Both the position numbers and the translations under genes were made by a program. The notes below the pieces were generated by a model. That model ran no database searches. It had not been told where the DNA came from and saw nothing but the letters and a program-made list of their open reading frames with translations. From Halorhabdus utahensis DSM 12940 (GTDB lineage Archaea > Halobacteriota > Halobacteria > Halobacteriales > Haloarculaceae), in NCBI RefSeq assembly GCF_000023945.1, contig NC_013158.1, positions 2,604,001 to 2,668,000 of the forward strand: a stretch of 64,000 nt of DNA, in the 5' to 3' direction. Below are positions 18,230 through 26,711 of the stretch, in pieces; the first letter of the stretch is position 1, and each line of letters starts with the position of its first letter.

Positions 18230-18739
18230 ATGTACGTCTTCGATGCGACGCCGTTGATCTATCTCGCGACTGTCGATCGACTCGGGATGCTCACCGAGTT
18301 CGAAGACGATCGATTGGTTCCAGAACGCGTCTACGACGAGGTCGTCACGGTCGGCCTCGACGCGGGTCACGCCGACGCCAGGCGCGTCGAGCGCGCCGTC
18401 GAGGACGACGTACTGACTGTCGCGACGGTGGAACGAACGGCCTCCTTCGAACGCCTGGCAGCGAACGACAGTCTCAGCGAGGCGGACGCCGCAGTCCTCG
18501 CGCTGGCAGCAGCCCGGGACGGGACCGGTGTCATGGACGAACAGTACGGTCGCGACGTGGCCGCCGCCGAGGGGATCGAGACGCGGGGGACGGCATACCT
18601 CGTGCTTCGATCACTCAAGCGAGACGCGATCACTGCCGAGGAGGCACGCGAGACCATCGACGCGATGGTCGATGCCGGCTGGTACTGCGCGCCGGACTTA
18701 TATGCGAAACTCCTTCGCCGCATCGAGGATCTCGCCTGA
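18230..18739 (+). CDS. PIN-domain toxin (DUF3368-like)
   Basis: A 169-residue PIN-fold ribonuclease candidate. The first acidic residue is in VFDATPLIYLA at the start, the second in LSEADAAVLALAA near residue 85, and the third in GVMDEQYGRDVA near 102. The C-terminal RAITAEEARETIDAM-like stretch is typical of DUF3368 proteins paired with UPF0175. Such toxins cleave RNA when released from the antitoxin. Tight coupling with the upstream gene supports the pair. Confidence 0.85.
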   Translation: MYVFDATPLIYLATVDRLGMLTEFEDDRLVPERVYDEVVTVGLDAGHADARRVERAVEDDVLTVATVERTASFERLAANDSLSEADAAVLALAAARDGTGVMDEQYGRDVAAAEGIETRGTAYLVLRSLKRDAITAEEARETIDAMVDAGWYCAPDLYAKLLRRIEDLA

Positions 18740-18812
18740 GCCCGGTCCGGCGTCGACAGTGAGATCATGGTCGCCAACCGTTTTCACCACCCCATCCGTA
18801 CCGCCATCTACC

Positions 18813-19304
18813 ATGAAAATCGGCGTCATCGCGGACACGCACGACGCAAGCGACGTGATCGAGCGAGCAGTCGAGCGCTTCATCGTCGAGGATGTCGAAG
18901 CCGTGATCCACTGCGGCGACATCGTCGCGCCGTTTTCGGCGACGCCCTTCGACGCGGACTTCGATTTCTACGCCGTCCGCGGCAACAACGACGGCGAGTG
19001 GGCACTCGCCGACACGGTCGAGGCGTTCGGGACCTACCTGGAGGAGATGGGTGAGTTGACGTTTGACGGGGTTGATTTTGCGGTCTATCATGGGACCAGC
19101 GACGCCATCGTCGACGCGCTGGTCGAGTCAGGGAGCTACGACTACGTCCTCCACGGCCACACCCACGAACGAGTCAGCGAGGAACGCGACGGGACGGTCC
19201 GGCTCAATCCCGGCGGGGTTCCGATCCCGCAGGCCCCGAACCCGCCGGCTGCGCTCGTCGTCGACACCGAGACGGGTGGGATCGAGGCGTTCGAACTCGA
19301 TTGA
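18813..19304 (+). CDS. YfcE/MJ0936-type metallophosphoesterase
   Basis: A 163-residue calcineurin-like phosphoesterase. Metal ligands appear in IADTHD (residues 6-11), HCGDIV (35-40), RGNNDGEW (55-62), VYHGT (about 90) and LHGHTHE (about 112). The family hydrolyses phosphodiesters in vitro, including model and cyclic substrates. The start at 18813 is the first ATG giving the conserved MKIGVIADTH end; the longer frame covers the PIN gene. Confidence 0.9.
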   Translation: MKIGVIADTHDASDVIERAVERFIVEDVEAVIHCGDIVAPFSATPFDADFDFYAVRGNNDGEWALADTVEAFGTYLEEMGELTFDGVDFAVYHGTSDAIVDALVESGSYDYVLHGHTHERVSEERDGTVRLNPGGVPIPQAPNPPAALVVDTETGGIEAFELD

Positions 19305-19365
19305 AACCCGATCGTGGAGACCCGCGGACGAAACACACTATTCTCCCCCCGCCGTATCGGGTGCT

Positions 19366-20319
19366 ATGAGCGATACAGGACTACGTGGCCCGGCCGAGAC
19401 CGCAGTGTTGCAGTGTCTGGCCCTCGAAAGCGGGGAGTCGTGTCTGATCGTGACCGACGACGAGCGCCGGCCGATCGGCGAGGCGCTGTATGCGGTCGCC
19501 AGCGAGACGACAGACGACGCGATGATCATCCAGTACCCGCCGGGCGATCAGCACGGCGAGGAACCGCCGGAACCGGTGGCGACGGCGATGGCGAGTGCCG
19601 ATGTCGTGCTCGCGCCGACGACCAAGAGTCTCACCCACACCCGGGCGCGGACCGACGCGACCGACGCCGGCGCACGGGTTGCGACGCTGCCAGGGATCAC
19701 TGAGGAGGTCTTCACGACCGGTCTGGACGTCGATTATACGGAGATCCACGCGGCGAGTGAGCGACTGCTCGACGCCGTCGAAGACGCCGCGGAACTCCGC
19801 GTTACGTCGCCACAGGGTACCGACATCACAGTCACCCCCGGCGACAGGGAGTGGCAACTCGACACCGGGATCGTCCACGAACCCGGCCAGCTGTCGAACC
19901 TTCCCGCGGGCGAGATATTTCTGAGCCCGGAGACTGCCGACGGGACAATCGTGGTCACGGGGACGATGGCACCCCATGGGCTGCTCGATAAGGCACAGTC
20001 GATCCGCCTCGAAGTCGAGGACGGGTACGTTACGTCGATCGACGACGACACGATCCGCGAGCAGGTCGAAACCGCCGCCGAGGAGGTCGGCCGGGATGCG
20101 TACAACCTCGCGGAACTCGGTATCGGAACCAACGTCGGGGTCGTCCAGCTCGTCGGCTCGGTCCTCTTAGACGAGAAAGCCGGCGGCACTGTCCACTTCG
20201 CAGTCGGTGACGACGCCGGCATCGGCGGGGACACCGACGCGCCGATTCACCTCGACGGGATCCTCCGGAATCCGACAGTGTACGCCGACGGCGAGGAGAT
20301 CGACTTGCCGACGCCGTAG
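19366..20319 (+). CDS. M29 (aminopeptidase T)-like metallopeptidase
   Basis: A 317-residue protein resembling thermophilic aminopeptidase T/leucyl aminopeptidase homologues of archaea. Visible marks are PTTKSLTHTRAR in the N-terminal domain and the C-terminal metal-site segment, with NLAELGIGTN and GTVHFAVGDDAGIGG. Some expected His ligands differ from the bacterial enzyme, so activity is not certain. It starts at the first ATG after the 61-nt spacer behind the phosphoesterase. Confidence 0.75.
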   Translation: MSDTGLRGPAETAVLQCLALESGESCLIVTDDERRPIGEALYAVASETTDDAMIIQYPPGDQHGEEPPEPVATAMASADVVLAPTTKSLTHTRARTDATDAGARVATLPGITEEVFTTGLDVDYTEIHAASERLLDAVEDAAELRVTSPQGTDITVTPGDREWQLDTGIVHEPGQLSNLPAGEIFLSPETADGTIVVTGTMAPHGLLDKAQSIRLEVEDGYVTSIDDDTIREQVETAAEEVGRDAYNLAELGIGTNVGVVQLVGSVLLDEKAGGTVHFAVGDDAGIGGDTDAPIHLDGILRNPTVYADGEEIDLPTP

Positions 20320-20408
20320 CTCCGAGGGGTGATCGGGGCTCGCGACGCGGATCGCCGGCCCGGCGCGCTGACGGCGACCTTTTACGTTCCCACCGAGTAC
20401 CAACGACC

Positions 20409-21056
20409 ATGAGCGAATCTTCACAGCGAGTGGGGCTCCCCTGTCCGGCGTGCTCGCCGGATCTGGAGACGGTCCACGAGGTGCTTTCGACTGGCGGGCA
20501 GGCAACGGTCCGATGTACGGAGTGCGATCACGTCCACAAGACGTCCCTCCCCGAGGAGCAGACGGTCCAGCGCGACGTTGTCGTCTCCCAGGACGGCGAA
20601 TCATTCAAATCGACGACGGAGCCGCCGGCCGAGGAGACCCTGGCCGTCGGCGAGGAGTTCCTCTTAGAGACCGAGGAGGCGATCATGACCGTCCGGATCA
20701 CGAGTCTCGAACTCGCGGAGGGTCGCGTCGAGGAGGCTCAGACCGAAGACGTCGAGACGATCTGGACGCGTGCGGTCGGCAACGTCGCCGTCAACGCGAC
20801 CGTCCACCCCAAGTCGGGTGGCCGCGACGAGACCCGCAGCGAGCAGTTGCACGTCCCCGGCGACTACGAGTTCGTCGTCGGCGCGACCGACGACCTCGGC
20901 GACCTTTCCTTCACCGTTGAAGGCATCCACCTCCGGGACGACGCCGTCGGGTACCAACACGAGAAACTCGATCACGACAACGACAAAGCCTTCGCAAAGG
21001 ACATCAACCGGCTGTATCTCCGCGACGAGACCAGCGACGCCTGGTCGGCGTGGTGA
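20409..21056 (+). CDS. HVO_0476-family zinc-finger protein
   Basis: A 215-residue protein with an N-terminal zinc ribbon formed by CPACSPD and CTECDHVH (residues 12-40), followed by a beta-rich acidic domain. It matches the haloarchaeal family named after HVO_0476; its role is not established, and nucleic acid binding is possible. It ends 4 nt before the pcm gene and is probably in one operon with it. Confidence 0.85.
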   Translation: MSESSQRVGLPCPACSPDLETVHEVLSTGGQATVRCTECDHVHKTSLPEEQTVQRDVVVSQDGESFKSTTEPPAEETLAVGEEFLLETEEAIMTVRITSLELAEGRVEEAQTEDVETIWTRAVGNVAVNATVHPKSGGRDETRSEQLHVPGDYEFVVGATDDLGDLSFTVEGIHLRDDAVGYQHEKLDHDNDKAFAKDINRLYLRDETSDAWSAW

Positions 21057-21060
21057 GAGC

Positions 21061-21738
21061 ATGGGCTGGTGGGACTCCGGCGGTGAGGGGTCCGGTGATG
21101 GCGAGAGCGGTTTCGAGCGCCAGCGCGACGAGTTGATCGAGCAACTCCGAAAGCGCGAGCGCGTCAGCGAGCGTGCGCTCGATGCCCTGGCTGCCGTCCC
21201 TCGCCACGAGTTCGTCCCCGAAAGCAAACGTCGACACGCCTACGCCGACCGGCCGCTGCCGATCGGCGAGGGCCAGACCATCAGTGCGCCGCACATGGTG
21301 GCCATCATGGTCGACTGCCTCGAACTCGAACCCGGCCAGGCGGTACTGGAGATCGGTACCGGCTGTGGGTATCATGCGGCCGTCACCGCCGAGGTCGTGG
21401 GCGGGGAGAACGTCTACAGCGTCGAGTACCATTCCTCACTGGCCGAGCGCGCGCGTGATCGACTCGCCAAACTCGGCTATGGGGACATCTCGATCACTGT
21501 CGGTGACGGCCACGACGGCTGGCCCGAACACGCGCCCTACGACCGGGCGTACCTGACCGCGGCGGCCAGTGCAGTGCCGGACGCGCTTCTCGATCAGCTT
21601 CGACCGGGCGGAATCTTCCTCGGGCCGATCGGCGACCGTCGCCAGACGCTCGTCCGGATTCAGAAACGTCCGGATGGCTCGACCGAACGCGAGACCTTCG
21701 GCGGTGTGCGCTTCGTTCAGATGCAAGGCGGGACGTAG
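21061..21738 (+). CDS. pcm: Protein-L-isoaspartate O-methyltransferase
   Basis: A 225-residue SAM-dependent repair enzyme that methylates L-isoaspartyl residues in aged proteins. It has PRHEFVPE, the substrate-binding QTISAPHMVA, and the SAM motif VLEIGTGCGYHAAV. A glycine/acidic N-terminal extension of about 25 residues precedes the core. It follows the HVO_0476-type gene immediately, and a divergent paralogue lies downstream. Confidence 0.93.
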   Translation: MGWWDSGGEGSGDGESGFERQRDELIEQLRKRERVSERALDALAAVPRHEFVPESKRRHAYADRPLPIGEGQTISAPHMVAIMVDCLELEPGQAVLEIGTGCGYHAAVTAEVVGGENVYSVEYHSSLAERARDRLAKLGYGDISITVGDGHDGWPEHAPYDRAYLTAAASAVPDALLDQLRPGGIFLGPIGDRRQTLVRIQKRPDGSTERETFGGVRFVQMQGGT

Positions 21739-21817
21739 CCGGGTCGTCGGAGCGGGATTGCCGTCTCGAACCGCCGGCGAGCGCGACGTTCATTAGGGTG
21801 CAGTCGCAATCTCGCGT

Positions 21818-22552
21818 ATGGACCGGGCGGTGTTGCGCGAGGACATGGTCGACGGGCTCCGCCACCGGCGTGAGAGCCTCCTCAGCGAGGCAGCCGTGGC
21901 AAGTGCGATGGGAACTGTCCCGCGCCACGACTTCTTCGATGACGACCGCACGGCGTACGCCGATCGCGAGACCGAGCGACTCGGAACGCGGGTTCTCGCA
22001 CCGAGTACCGTCGCCCGACTGTTCGACGCGCTCGCACCCGAACCCGACGATTCGGTCCTGATCGTCGGCGCAGGCATTGGATACACGGCCGCGCTCGCGG
22101 CGGAGATCGTGGGCCCCGAGCGCGTCCACGCCGTCGACATCACCCGCCGGGTGGTGTACGAGGCTCGCGAGAATCTCGCCACCGCCGGCTACGACGCCGT
22201 CCTCGTCGACTGTCGGGACGGCAGTGAGGGGCTGGCCGAGTACGCACCGTATGATCGGATTCTGCTCGAAGCGGCGGCAGTGAACCCCCCGCGCGCACTC
22301 CTTGACCAGCTGGCCCCCGACGGCCGACTGGTCATGCCCCTGGGAGCGCGTGACCAGACGCTCGTGACCGTCGAGGGCGGCGAAGTCTGTCAGCGCCACG
22401 GTGGTGTCGCCTTCGCCCCGTTGCTCGTCGAGGGCGAGCAAAGCGGTGCCGTCGAGCGCAACCGGACCCACCGCGAGGACCGCGAGCGCGCCCAGCAAGC
22501 CGCCCAATCGAGGACCGGCTGGGAACAGGACTGGATCGACTGGGACGGCTAG
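21818..22552 (+). CDS. Divergent protein-L-isoaspartate methyltransferase paralogue
   Basis: A 244-residue Rossmann methyltransferase similar to PCMT, with PRHDFFDDD, the SAM-loop VLIVGAGIGYTAALAA and the closing PDGRLVMPLG. The substrate motif QTIS.P of true PCMTs is replaced by LGTRVLAPSTVA, so it may act on another substrate. The C-terminus is long and charged, ending with GWEQDWIDW. The right end of the TnpB element lies directly after its stop codon. Confidence 0.8.
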   Translation: MDRAVLREDMVDGLRHRRESLLSEAAVASAMGTVPRHDFFDDDRTAYADRETERLGTRVLAPSTVARLFDALAPEPDDSVLIVGAGIGYTAALAAEIVGPERVHAVDITRRVVYEARENLATAGYDAVLVDCRDGSEGLAEYAPYDRILLEAAAVNPPRALLDQLAPDGRLVMPLGARDQTLVTVEGGEVCQRHGGVAFAPLLVEGEQSGAVERNRTHREDRERAQQAAQSRTGWEQDWIDWDG

Positions 22553-22555
22553 TAA

Positions 22556-22700
22556 ACTACCCCACCCTACTTCGCTCGGTCTGACGACCTCGCTTCGTTG
22601 AGGGTTCCGTCAGACGAGGTCTGACGACGTGGAGGCTGTGAGCCTCCACTGGAGCTTTCGCGTGGACTCCCGCTCTGGCCGGAATTTCCGGCAGGAGGTT
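22556..22700 (-). ncRNA. Predicted TnpB guide RNA (reRNA/omega RNA) scaffold
   Basis: On the minus strand the tnpB 3' end and element right end contain two perfect hairpins: 22629-22649 (9-bp stem GTGGAGGCT, 3-nt loop) and 22609-22625 (7-bp stem GTCAGAC, 3-nt loop). A conserved-looking tail GGGTGGGGTAGTTTAC follows. By analogy with known TnpB systems, the guide would be the 16-20 nt next to this tail, which here lies in the 3' end of the methyltransferase paralogue. The 5' boundary is arbitrary. Confidence 0.55.
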
Positions 22701-23889
22701 CATATTCTCCGTTCGCGTTCAACGTCCCGCGATTCAAGCGCACGCCTACGGGTGCGCCTCCGCCGTCCCCAGTTTGGTTACGACGGAGATACCGCAGTCC
22801 GATATTCTTGGCGGCGTTGTAGTCGGCGTGGTTCTCGTACCCGCATTTCAGGCACTCGAAGTCCTCGCTGTCGCGGTTGTCCGGGTGCGTGAACCCACAG
22901 TGTGAACAACGCCGTGAGGTGTTCTCCGGGTCCACCTGCTCTACATCGATACCGTGGAGTTCGGCCTTGTATTCGACGTACTCGTACAACCGCTCAAATG
23001 CCCACTTGTGCCCCCACGAGGCACCAGAGAGCCGGCCACGGATGCCGGTCAGCTCCTCAAAGGCGATGACCGTACAACCGTTCTCGGCGGCTTCTTCGAT
23101 GATACCGTTTGCAATCCGGTGGAGCATCATCTTGAACCGCCCCGTCTCTTTGCGCCCGACCGACTGGATGTTCTCGTGAGCGTGACGGCTTCCGCATTGC
23201 TGGAGTGAGGCGCGCCGTTTCTCGTACTCGCGCCGCCAGTGGTCGAACTCGTGACCGCTCCAGAACGTGCCCGTTGAAGTGACGGCGAGTTGGTTTACGC
23301 CGAGGTCAATGCCGAGGACTGTGCTGTGCCCGGTCGTTGCCTGTTTCGGCGTGTCAGACTCCACCTCCGCCTTTGTGCGGAGATGAAGGAACCACTCGCC
23401 GTCCTTGTTGTGAAGTTCCGCACTCGTCACCTCGTGATCGTCGCTGTCGAGATACCGGCTGTGGGGCGTGTCGCGGTCGTCGTCCGGCAGGACGTACTCG
23501 ACTTCGATACGTCCGTCTATCGTGGCGAGGGAAACGTGGTCGTCGTGGAAGGTCGCACACCGTTTGTCGTAGACGACAGTCGGCTTCGAGAAGTGTGGTT
23601 TGCCAGCGTACTCGCCCTGTTTCCAGCGGGCGACGACGCCCTGTACGGCGTCGGCGGCCTTGTTGCGAGCGTTCTGGACGAGATTCGCGTGCAACCGCGT
23701 TTGTTCTCGCACGTCGTCGTAGGTTTCCTCCTGCAACTGTGCCTTACTGGTCGTCTTGTAGTCGCCCTGCCAAGCGTGGTCAACGACGTAGTCGGCGGCC
23801 CACAGAAACTCAGCAATTGTCTCGCGGAGAAGTGCGGTGTCGTCACTGTCCACGTCGAGTTTCACGGGGACAGTGCGCCGCACCTCCAT
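22567..23889 (-). CDS. tnpB: TnpB RNA-guided endonuclease (stand-alone, IS1341-type)
   Basis: A 440-residue TnpB, the transposon-encoded ancestor of Cas12, guided to DNA by a reRNA (omega RNA) from its own 3' end. The RuvC-like catalytic residues appear intact: Asp195 in GIDLGVN, Glu in AFEELTG (about 278) and Asp356 in [10 protein letters not shown]. The zinc ribbon is C328-x2-C331 and C346-x2-C349. The last 60 residues (from GVRLNRG on) are Gly/Ser/Arg-rich because this DNA also encodes the reRNA scaffold. No TnpA gene accompanies it. The ATG at 23889 lies inside a hairpin. Confidence 0.93.
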   Translation of the reverse strand: MEVRRTVPVKLDVDSDDTALLRETIAEFLWAADYVVDHAWQGDYKTTSKAQLQEETYDDVREQTRLHANLVQNARNKAADAVQGVVARWKQGEYAGKPHFSKPTVVYDKRCATFHDDHVSLATIDGRIEVEYVLPDDDRDTPHSRYLDSDDHEVTSAELHNKDGEWFLHLRTKAEVESDTPKQATTGHSTVLGIDLGVNQLAVTSTGTFWSGHEFDHWRREYEKRRASLQQCGSRHAHENIQSVGRKETGRFKMMLHRIANGIIEEAAENGCTVIAFEELTGIRGRLSGASWGHKWAFERLYEYVEYKAELHGIDVEQVDPENTSRRCSHCGFTHPDNRDSEDFECLKCGYENHADYNAAKNIGLRYLRRNQTGDGGGAPVGVRLNRGTLNANGEYEPPAGNSGQSGSPRESSSGGSQPPRRQTSSDGTLNEARSSDRAK

Positions 23890-23904
23890 ACGTCAGATGT
23901 ATGG
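23886..23904 (-). repeat. Hairpin overlapping the tnpB start codon
   Basis: Inverted repeat CCATAC / GTATGG with a 7-nt loop; the start codon lies in one arm. It may be the left-end structural hairpin typical of IS200/IS605 elements, may hide the start codon in mRNA, or both. Confidence 0.55.
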
Positions 23905-23979
23905 CTGGTGATTTATTAGCATTTGGGAGAAAAGCCGACGACGGTACGTGGTTTGTGCCGGAGTTTTCGGCTTCTGCGT

Positions 23980-24210
23980 GCGGGCTTCGCCCGCTCGCAC
24001 GGCCCGAGGCGCGTAGCGCCTCGCTGTCGTCGGACTACGTCCGACTGCCTGCGGGACCTTCAGTCCCGCTCTGTCCTCTCCGGCCTACTCGCGTCGTCCT
24101 TCCGACTGGCGTCGGAACTCTTCTCTCTCTTCTCACGGACGCGAAGCGTCCGTTCGAATGGTCAGAGGGGGCTCCGGTCCCTCTCGACTTGAGGCCGGAG
24201 GCTCCGCCTC
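23980..24210. repeat. Array of eight short hairpins between tnpB and crcB
   Basis: Consecutive inverted repeats: 23980-23994 (6-bp stem, loop TTC), 24005-24023 (8 bp, GTA), 24029-24045 (7 bp, TAC), 24051-24069 (7 bp, 5-nt loop), 24100-24117 (7 bp, 4-nt loop), 24135-24153 (8 bp, GAA), 24164-24184 (6 bp, 9-nt loop) and 24191-24210 (5+3 bp). The stem sequences differ from each other, so this is not a simple repeat. No convincing gene lies in 23905-24290; open frames across it look like chance. It could be a structured RNA or the remains of IS ends. Confidence 0.7.
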
Positions 24211-24290
24211 GAAACTGCTGAGCTCCGGGACTCGGCGACCGCAGCGGCTGTATCGTAACCTAAGAGTGCCCACTTGGCGAAACCCAGCCA

Positions 24291-24671
24291 ATGGCAGGTG
24301 AGAGTCACTCGCTCGCGCGAGTCGAACCGCTGGTGTTGATCGCCGTCGGCGGGTTCGCCGGTGCGATCCTTCGATACGCCTTCGCGATGGGGATGCCGTC
24401 GGCGATCCACGGCACGCTCGCTGCCAACGCACTGGGGAGTTTCGGGCTGGGTGTCCTGCTGTACGAGCGTCACCTGGCGAACGCGATCGCGCCCGAAACA
24501 CGGTTGCTCGCCGGCACCGGCTTTCTGTCGTCGTTTACGACCTACAGCACCTTCGCGGTCGAGACGGCTGCACTCTCGCCGACACTCGCCGCCGGGAACG
24601 TTCTGGCGAACTACGGGCTGGGTATCGCGGGTGTCCTGGCCGGCCGCGCGGTCACCCGGGGGCTCGTATGA
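24291..24671 (+). CDS. crcB: Fluoride channel Fluc/CrcB, first copy
   Basis: A 126-residue membrane protein with four predicted helices. Family marks are GGFAGAILRYAF, the helix-2 AANALGSFGLGV and the helix-3 break FLSSFTTYSTFAVE, which binds the central Na+ and lines the fluoride pore. Fluc channels are dual-topology dimers that expel fluoride. Its stop overlaps the ATG of the second copy (ATGA), suggesting a two-gene heterodimer of opposite topologies. No fluoride riboswitch pattern was seen in the 50 nt upstream. Confidence 0.92.
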   Translation: MAGESHSLARVEPLVLIAVGGFAGAILRYAFAMGMPSAIHGTLAANALGSFGLGVLLYERHLANAIAPETRLLAGTGFLSSFTTYSTFAVETAALSPTLAAGNVLANYGLGIAGVLAGRAVTRGLV

Positions 24672-25018
24672 ATCCGGCCATCCTCGTCGGGGTCGGTGGG
24701 ACACTGGGCGCACTCGCCCGGCACCTGGTCGGCCAGCGCGTCGAAACTGACTACGCCGATACGCTCGCCGTCAACGTCATCGGAAGCTTCCTGTTGGGGA
24801 CGATCGTGGCCGCGCCGGTCGGTGACCCGGTCGCGCTGGCGTTCGGGACCGGCTTCTGTGGCGCGTTCACGACCTTCTCGACGTTCGCCTTCGAGACTGT
24901 CCGGCTCTACGAGACCGGGAAACAGCGTCGCGCCCTCGCCAACGCGTCAGTCCACCTCGTCGCCGCACTGGTCGCCGTCGGTTTGGGGTCGCTGCTGGTC
25001 GGTATCGTCCTGGGATGA
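24668..25018 (+). CDS. crcB: Fluoride channel Fluc/CrcB, second copy
   Basis: A 116-residue four-helix protein homologous to its neighbour, with GVGGTLGALARHL, VNVIGSFLLGT and GFCGAFTTFSTFAFE. Start ATG overlaps the stop of the first copy by 4 nt. Split, unequal copies are usual where each has evolved a fixed opposite orientation in the membrane. Confidence 0.92.
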   Translation: MNPAILVGVGGTLGALARHLVGQRVETDYADTLAVNVIGSFLLGTIVAAPVGDPVALAFGTGFCGAFTTFSTFAFETVRLYETGKQRRALANASVHLVAALVAVGLGSLLVGIVLG

Positions 25019-25143
25019 ACACTCCCGTCGGTTCAGTGCGCTGTTGTCTGGTGGTGTTCGGTTGCTATGGCATGAATACACAATCCACGCAAAATTTATT
25101 ATGAACCGCGGACAATCATCAACTGCATTCGAGGTGATCAGCC

Positions 25144-25515
25144 ATGGCACTGCCCACGAGCCCAGCCAGCTCCTGGATGCAGAGCATGGATTTCCCGAGT
25201 CGACTGTTCGAAACAAGTAGTAGCGACTACGAACTGTACGAGGAGGACGATGAGTTCGTCCTCAGCGTCGAGTTGCCGGGATTTGACCCGGAAGAGATCT
25301 CCGTGACGTGGGACGATGGGGTCCTCAACATTGCAGCCGAACATGAGGACGATGGGCGCGACCAGCGTCGGACCTACCACCGTCGGTTCCGCTTCCCGAA
25401 GACCATCGACGACGAGGCGATCGCGGCCGAGTACGACAATGGCATCCTCGAAGTCCGGTTACCGGTGATGGCAGGTGCGACCACCCGCGGCAAGGAGATC
25501 GAGGTGCAGGCCTGA
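25144..25515 (+). CDS. Small heat-shock protein, Hsp20/alpha-crystallin family
   Basis: A 123-residue sHSP. A short N-terminal arm (1-25) is followed by the alpha-crystallin domain, with LSVELPGFDPEEISV, the RTYHRRFRFP strand and NGILEVRLPV near the end. It has a longer basic beta-sheet stretch than the sHSP at 9148 and so is not a simple duplicate. The upstream 120-nt spacer is A/T-rich (AAATTTATTATG), consistent with a strong stress promoter. Confidence 0.9.
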   Translation: MALPTSPASSWMQSMDFPSRLFETSSSDYELYEEDDEFVLSVELPGFDPEEISVTWDDGVLNIAAEHEDDGRDQRRTYHRRFRFPKTIDDEAIAAEYDNGILEVRLPVMAGATTRGKEIEVQA

Positions 25516-25613
25516 TACGGCTGATCCGTCGTCCCCGCTTCGTCTCGGGGCATATTTTCCCGAGGTCGTGGCTCCCACCCATTCGAGTTCCTCGAAACGG
25601 TGGTCACGGCGAG

Positions 25614-26711
25614 TCAGCACGATCCCAGTGGAACGACCGCGCCGTCGTCGGTCCGTTCGAATCTGGTGCCGAACGGCTCCGAACGCTCGGCTATCGTCTC
25701 GTGCACCCACCGAGAAACGTCCGCATCAGCCAGAGAGACAGCTTTGTTCTCGATCTCGACTGGGACGAGCCGGAGCTCGTCGAGACGACCGTCGGTCACG
25801 ACCAGCTCGAACAGCGCGCTGCGCTTGTTGTGCAGTCCGTCTTTGTGAATGTAGTCGTCAACGAAGTCGCCGGCGTCGTAGATAATTGGGCGGCCCTGGT
25901 ACACTTCGACGCCCTGGAGCACGTGAGCGCTATGGCCATGGACCACGTCCACGCCCTGCTCGACGAGCCACCGGGCGAAGGCCTGCTGGGTTGGACTCGG
26001 GGACGTCTCCCAGTTGGACCCCCAGTGCAGTGACGCGACGACGAGGTCGGGATCGGCCGTTTCGACGCGCTCGAGGGTGTTTTGAACGATGGCACGCGTC
26101 GAACCTGCCGAGCGATCGAGTGGCGTGTGGGCTGTGCCGGGACTGTGCTCACCTGCGGCGTAGGCGGCCCACCGGTCGGTGAGCGAGATCACCGCGATGG
26201 TCAGGCTCGGGTCGAAGACGGCGGGTTCGAGCGCAGTACCGCGGTTTGGCCCTGCCCCAGTGTGGGCGATGCCTGCATTATCGAGGTGAGCGAGCGTCCT
26301 CTGGAGGCCCGACTCACCGAAGTCAAGCACGTGGTTGTTGGCGAGTGCGGCGACCGAGACGTTCGCTGCTTCGAGTGCTGGTACCGCGAAGTCGGGCTCG
26401 GCCCGGAAGTAGTAGGTCTTGCCCGGCCATCGCTCGCCCTTCTCGGGGCTGGCGATACAGCACTCCAGGTTCACCACGAGTCCGTCAAGGGCTTGTAGTC
26501 GCTCGATGGTGGATCCCCAGACGCCCGCGGCCTCGTTGTCGGTCCAGCGGTCGTTCACACCCCGTCCAAGCATGGCATCGCCGACGAAGCCGACGGTGGC
26601 AGATGCTCTGGACCTGTCCTCGTCACGTCGACTCTGCGTTTCGGTGTCGCTCGCACAGCCTCCCAGGGCCGTCGCCCCTGCCGCCAACAATCCGCGACGA
26701 GTCCAGCGCAT
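25614..26711 (-). CDS. CapA-like (PGA synthesis) metallophosphoesterase-fold lipoprotein
   Basis: A 365-residue exported protein. The N-terminus RRGLLAAGATALGGC holds a twin-arginine signal and a lipobox Cys at residue 19. The PGA_cap domain covers about 38-300, with GFVGDAMLGRGV, ALANNHVLDFGE, SLHWGSNWE and VHGHSAHVLQG as the presumed metal-binding motifs. CapA homologues take part in poly-gamma-glutamate synthesis or anchoring; with no capBC genes here, another envelope role is possible. Confidence 0.85.
   Translation of the reverse strand: MRWTRRGLLAAGATALGGCASDTETQSRRDEDRSRASATVGFVGDAMLGRGVNDRWTDNEAAGVWGSTIERLQALDGLVVNLECCIASPEKGERWPGKTYYFRAEPDFAVPALEAANVSVAALANNHVLDFGESGLQRTLAHLDNAGIAHTGAGPNRGTALEPAVFDPSLTIAVISLTDRWAAYAAGEHSPGTAHTPLDRSAGSTRAIVQNTLERVETADPDLVVASLHWGSNWETSPSPTQQAFARWLVEQGVDVVHGHSAHVLQGVEVYQGRPIIYDAGDFVDDYIHKDGLHNKRSALFELVVTDGRLDELRLVPVEIENKAVSLADADVSRWVHETIAERSEPFGTRFERTDDGAVVPLGSC

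Noticed and set aside
23337-24221. Plus-strand frame of 294 codons over tnpB and the hairpin array
   Set aside because: Arg/Ser/Pro-rich shadow composition with no motif; the DNA is explained by tnpB on the other strand and by hairpins.
24240-24290. Fluoride riboswitch before crcB
   Set aside because: The conserved crcB-motif pseudoknot pattern could not be found in the short leader.
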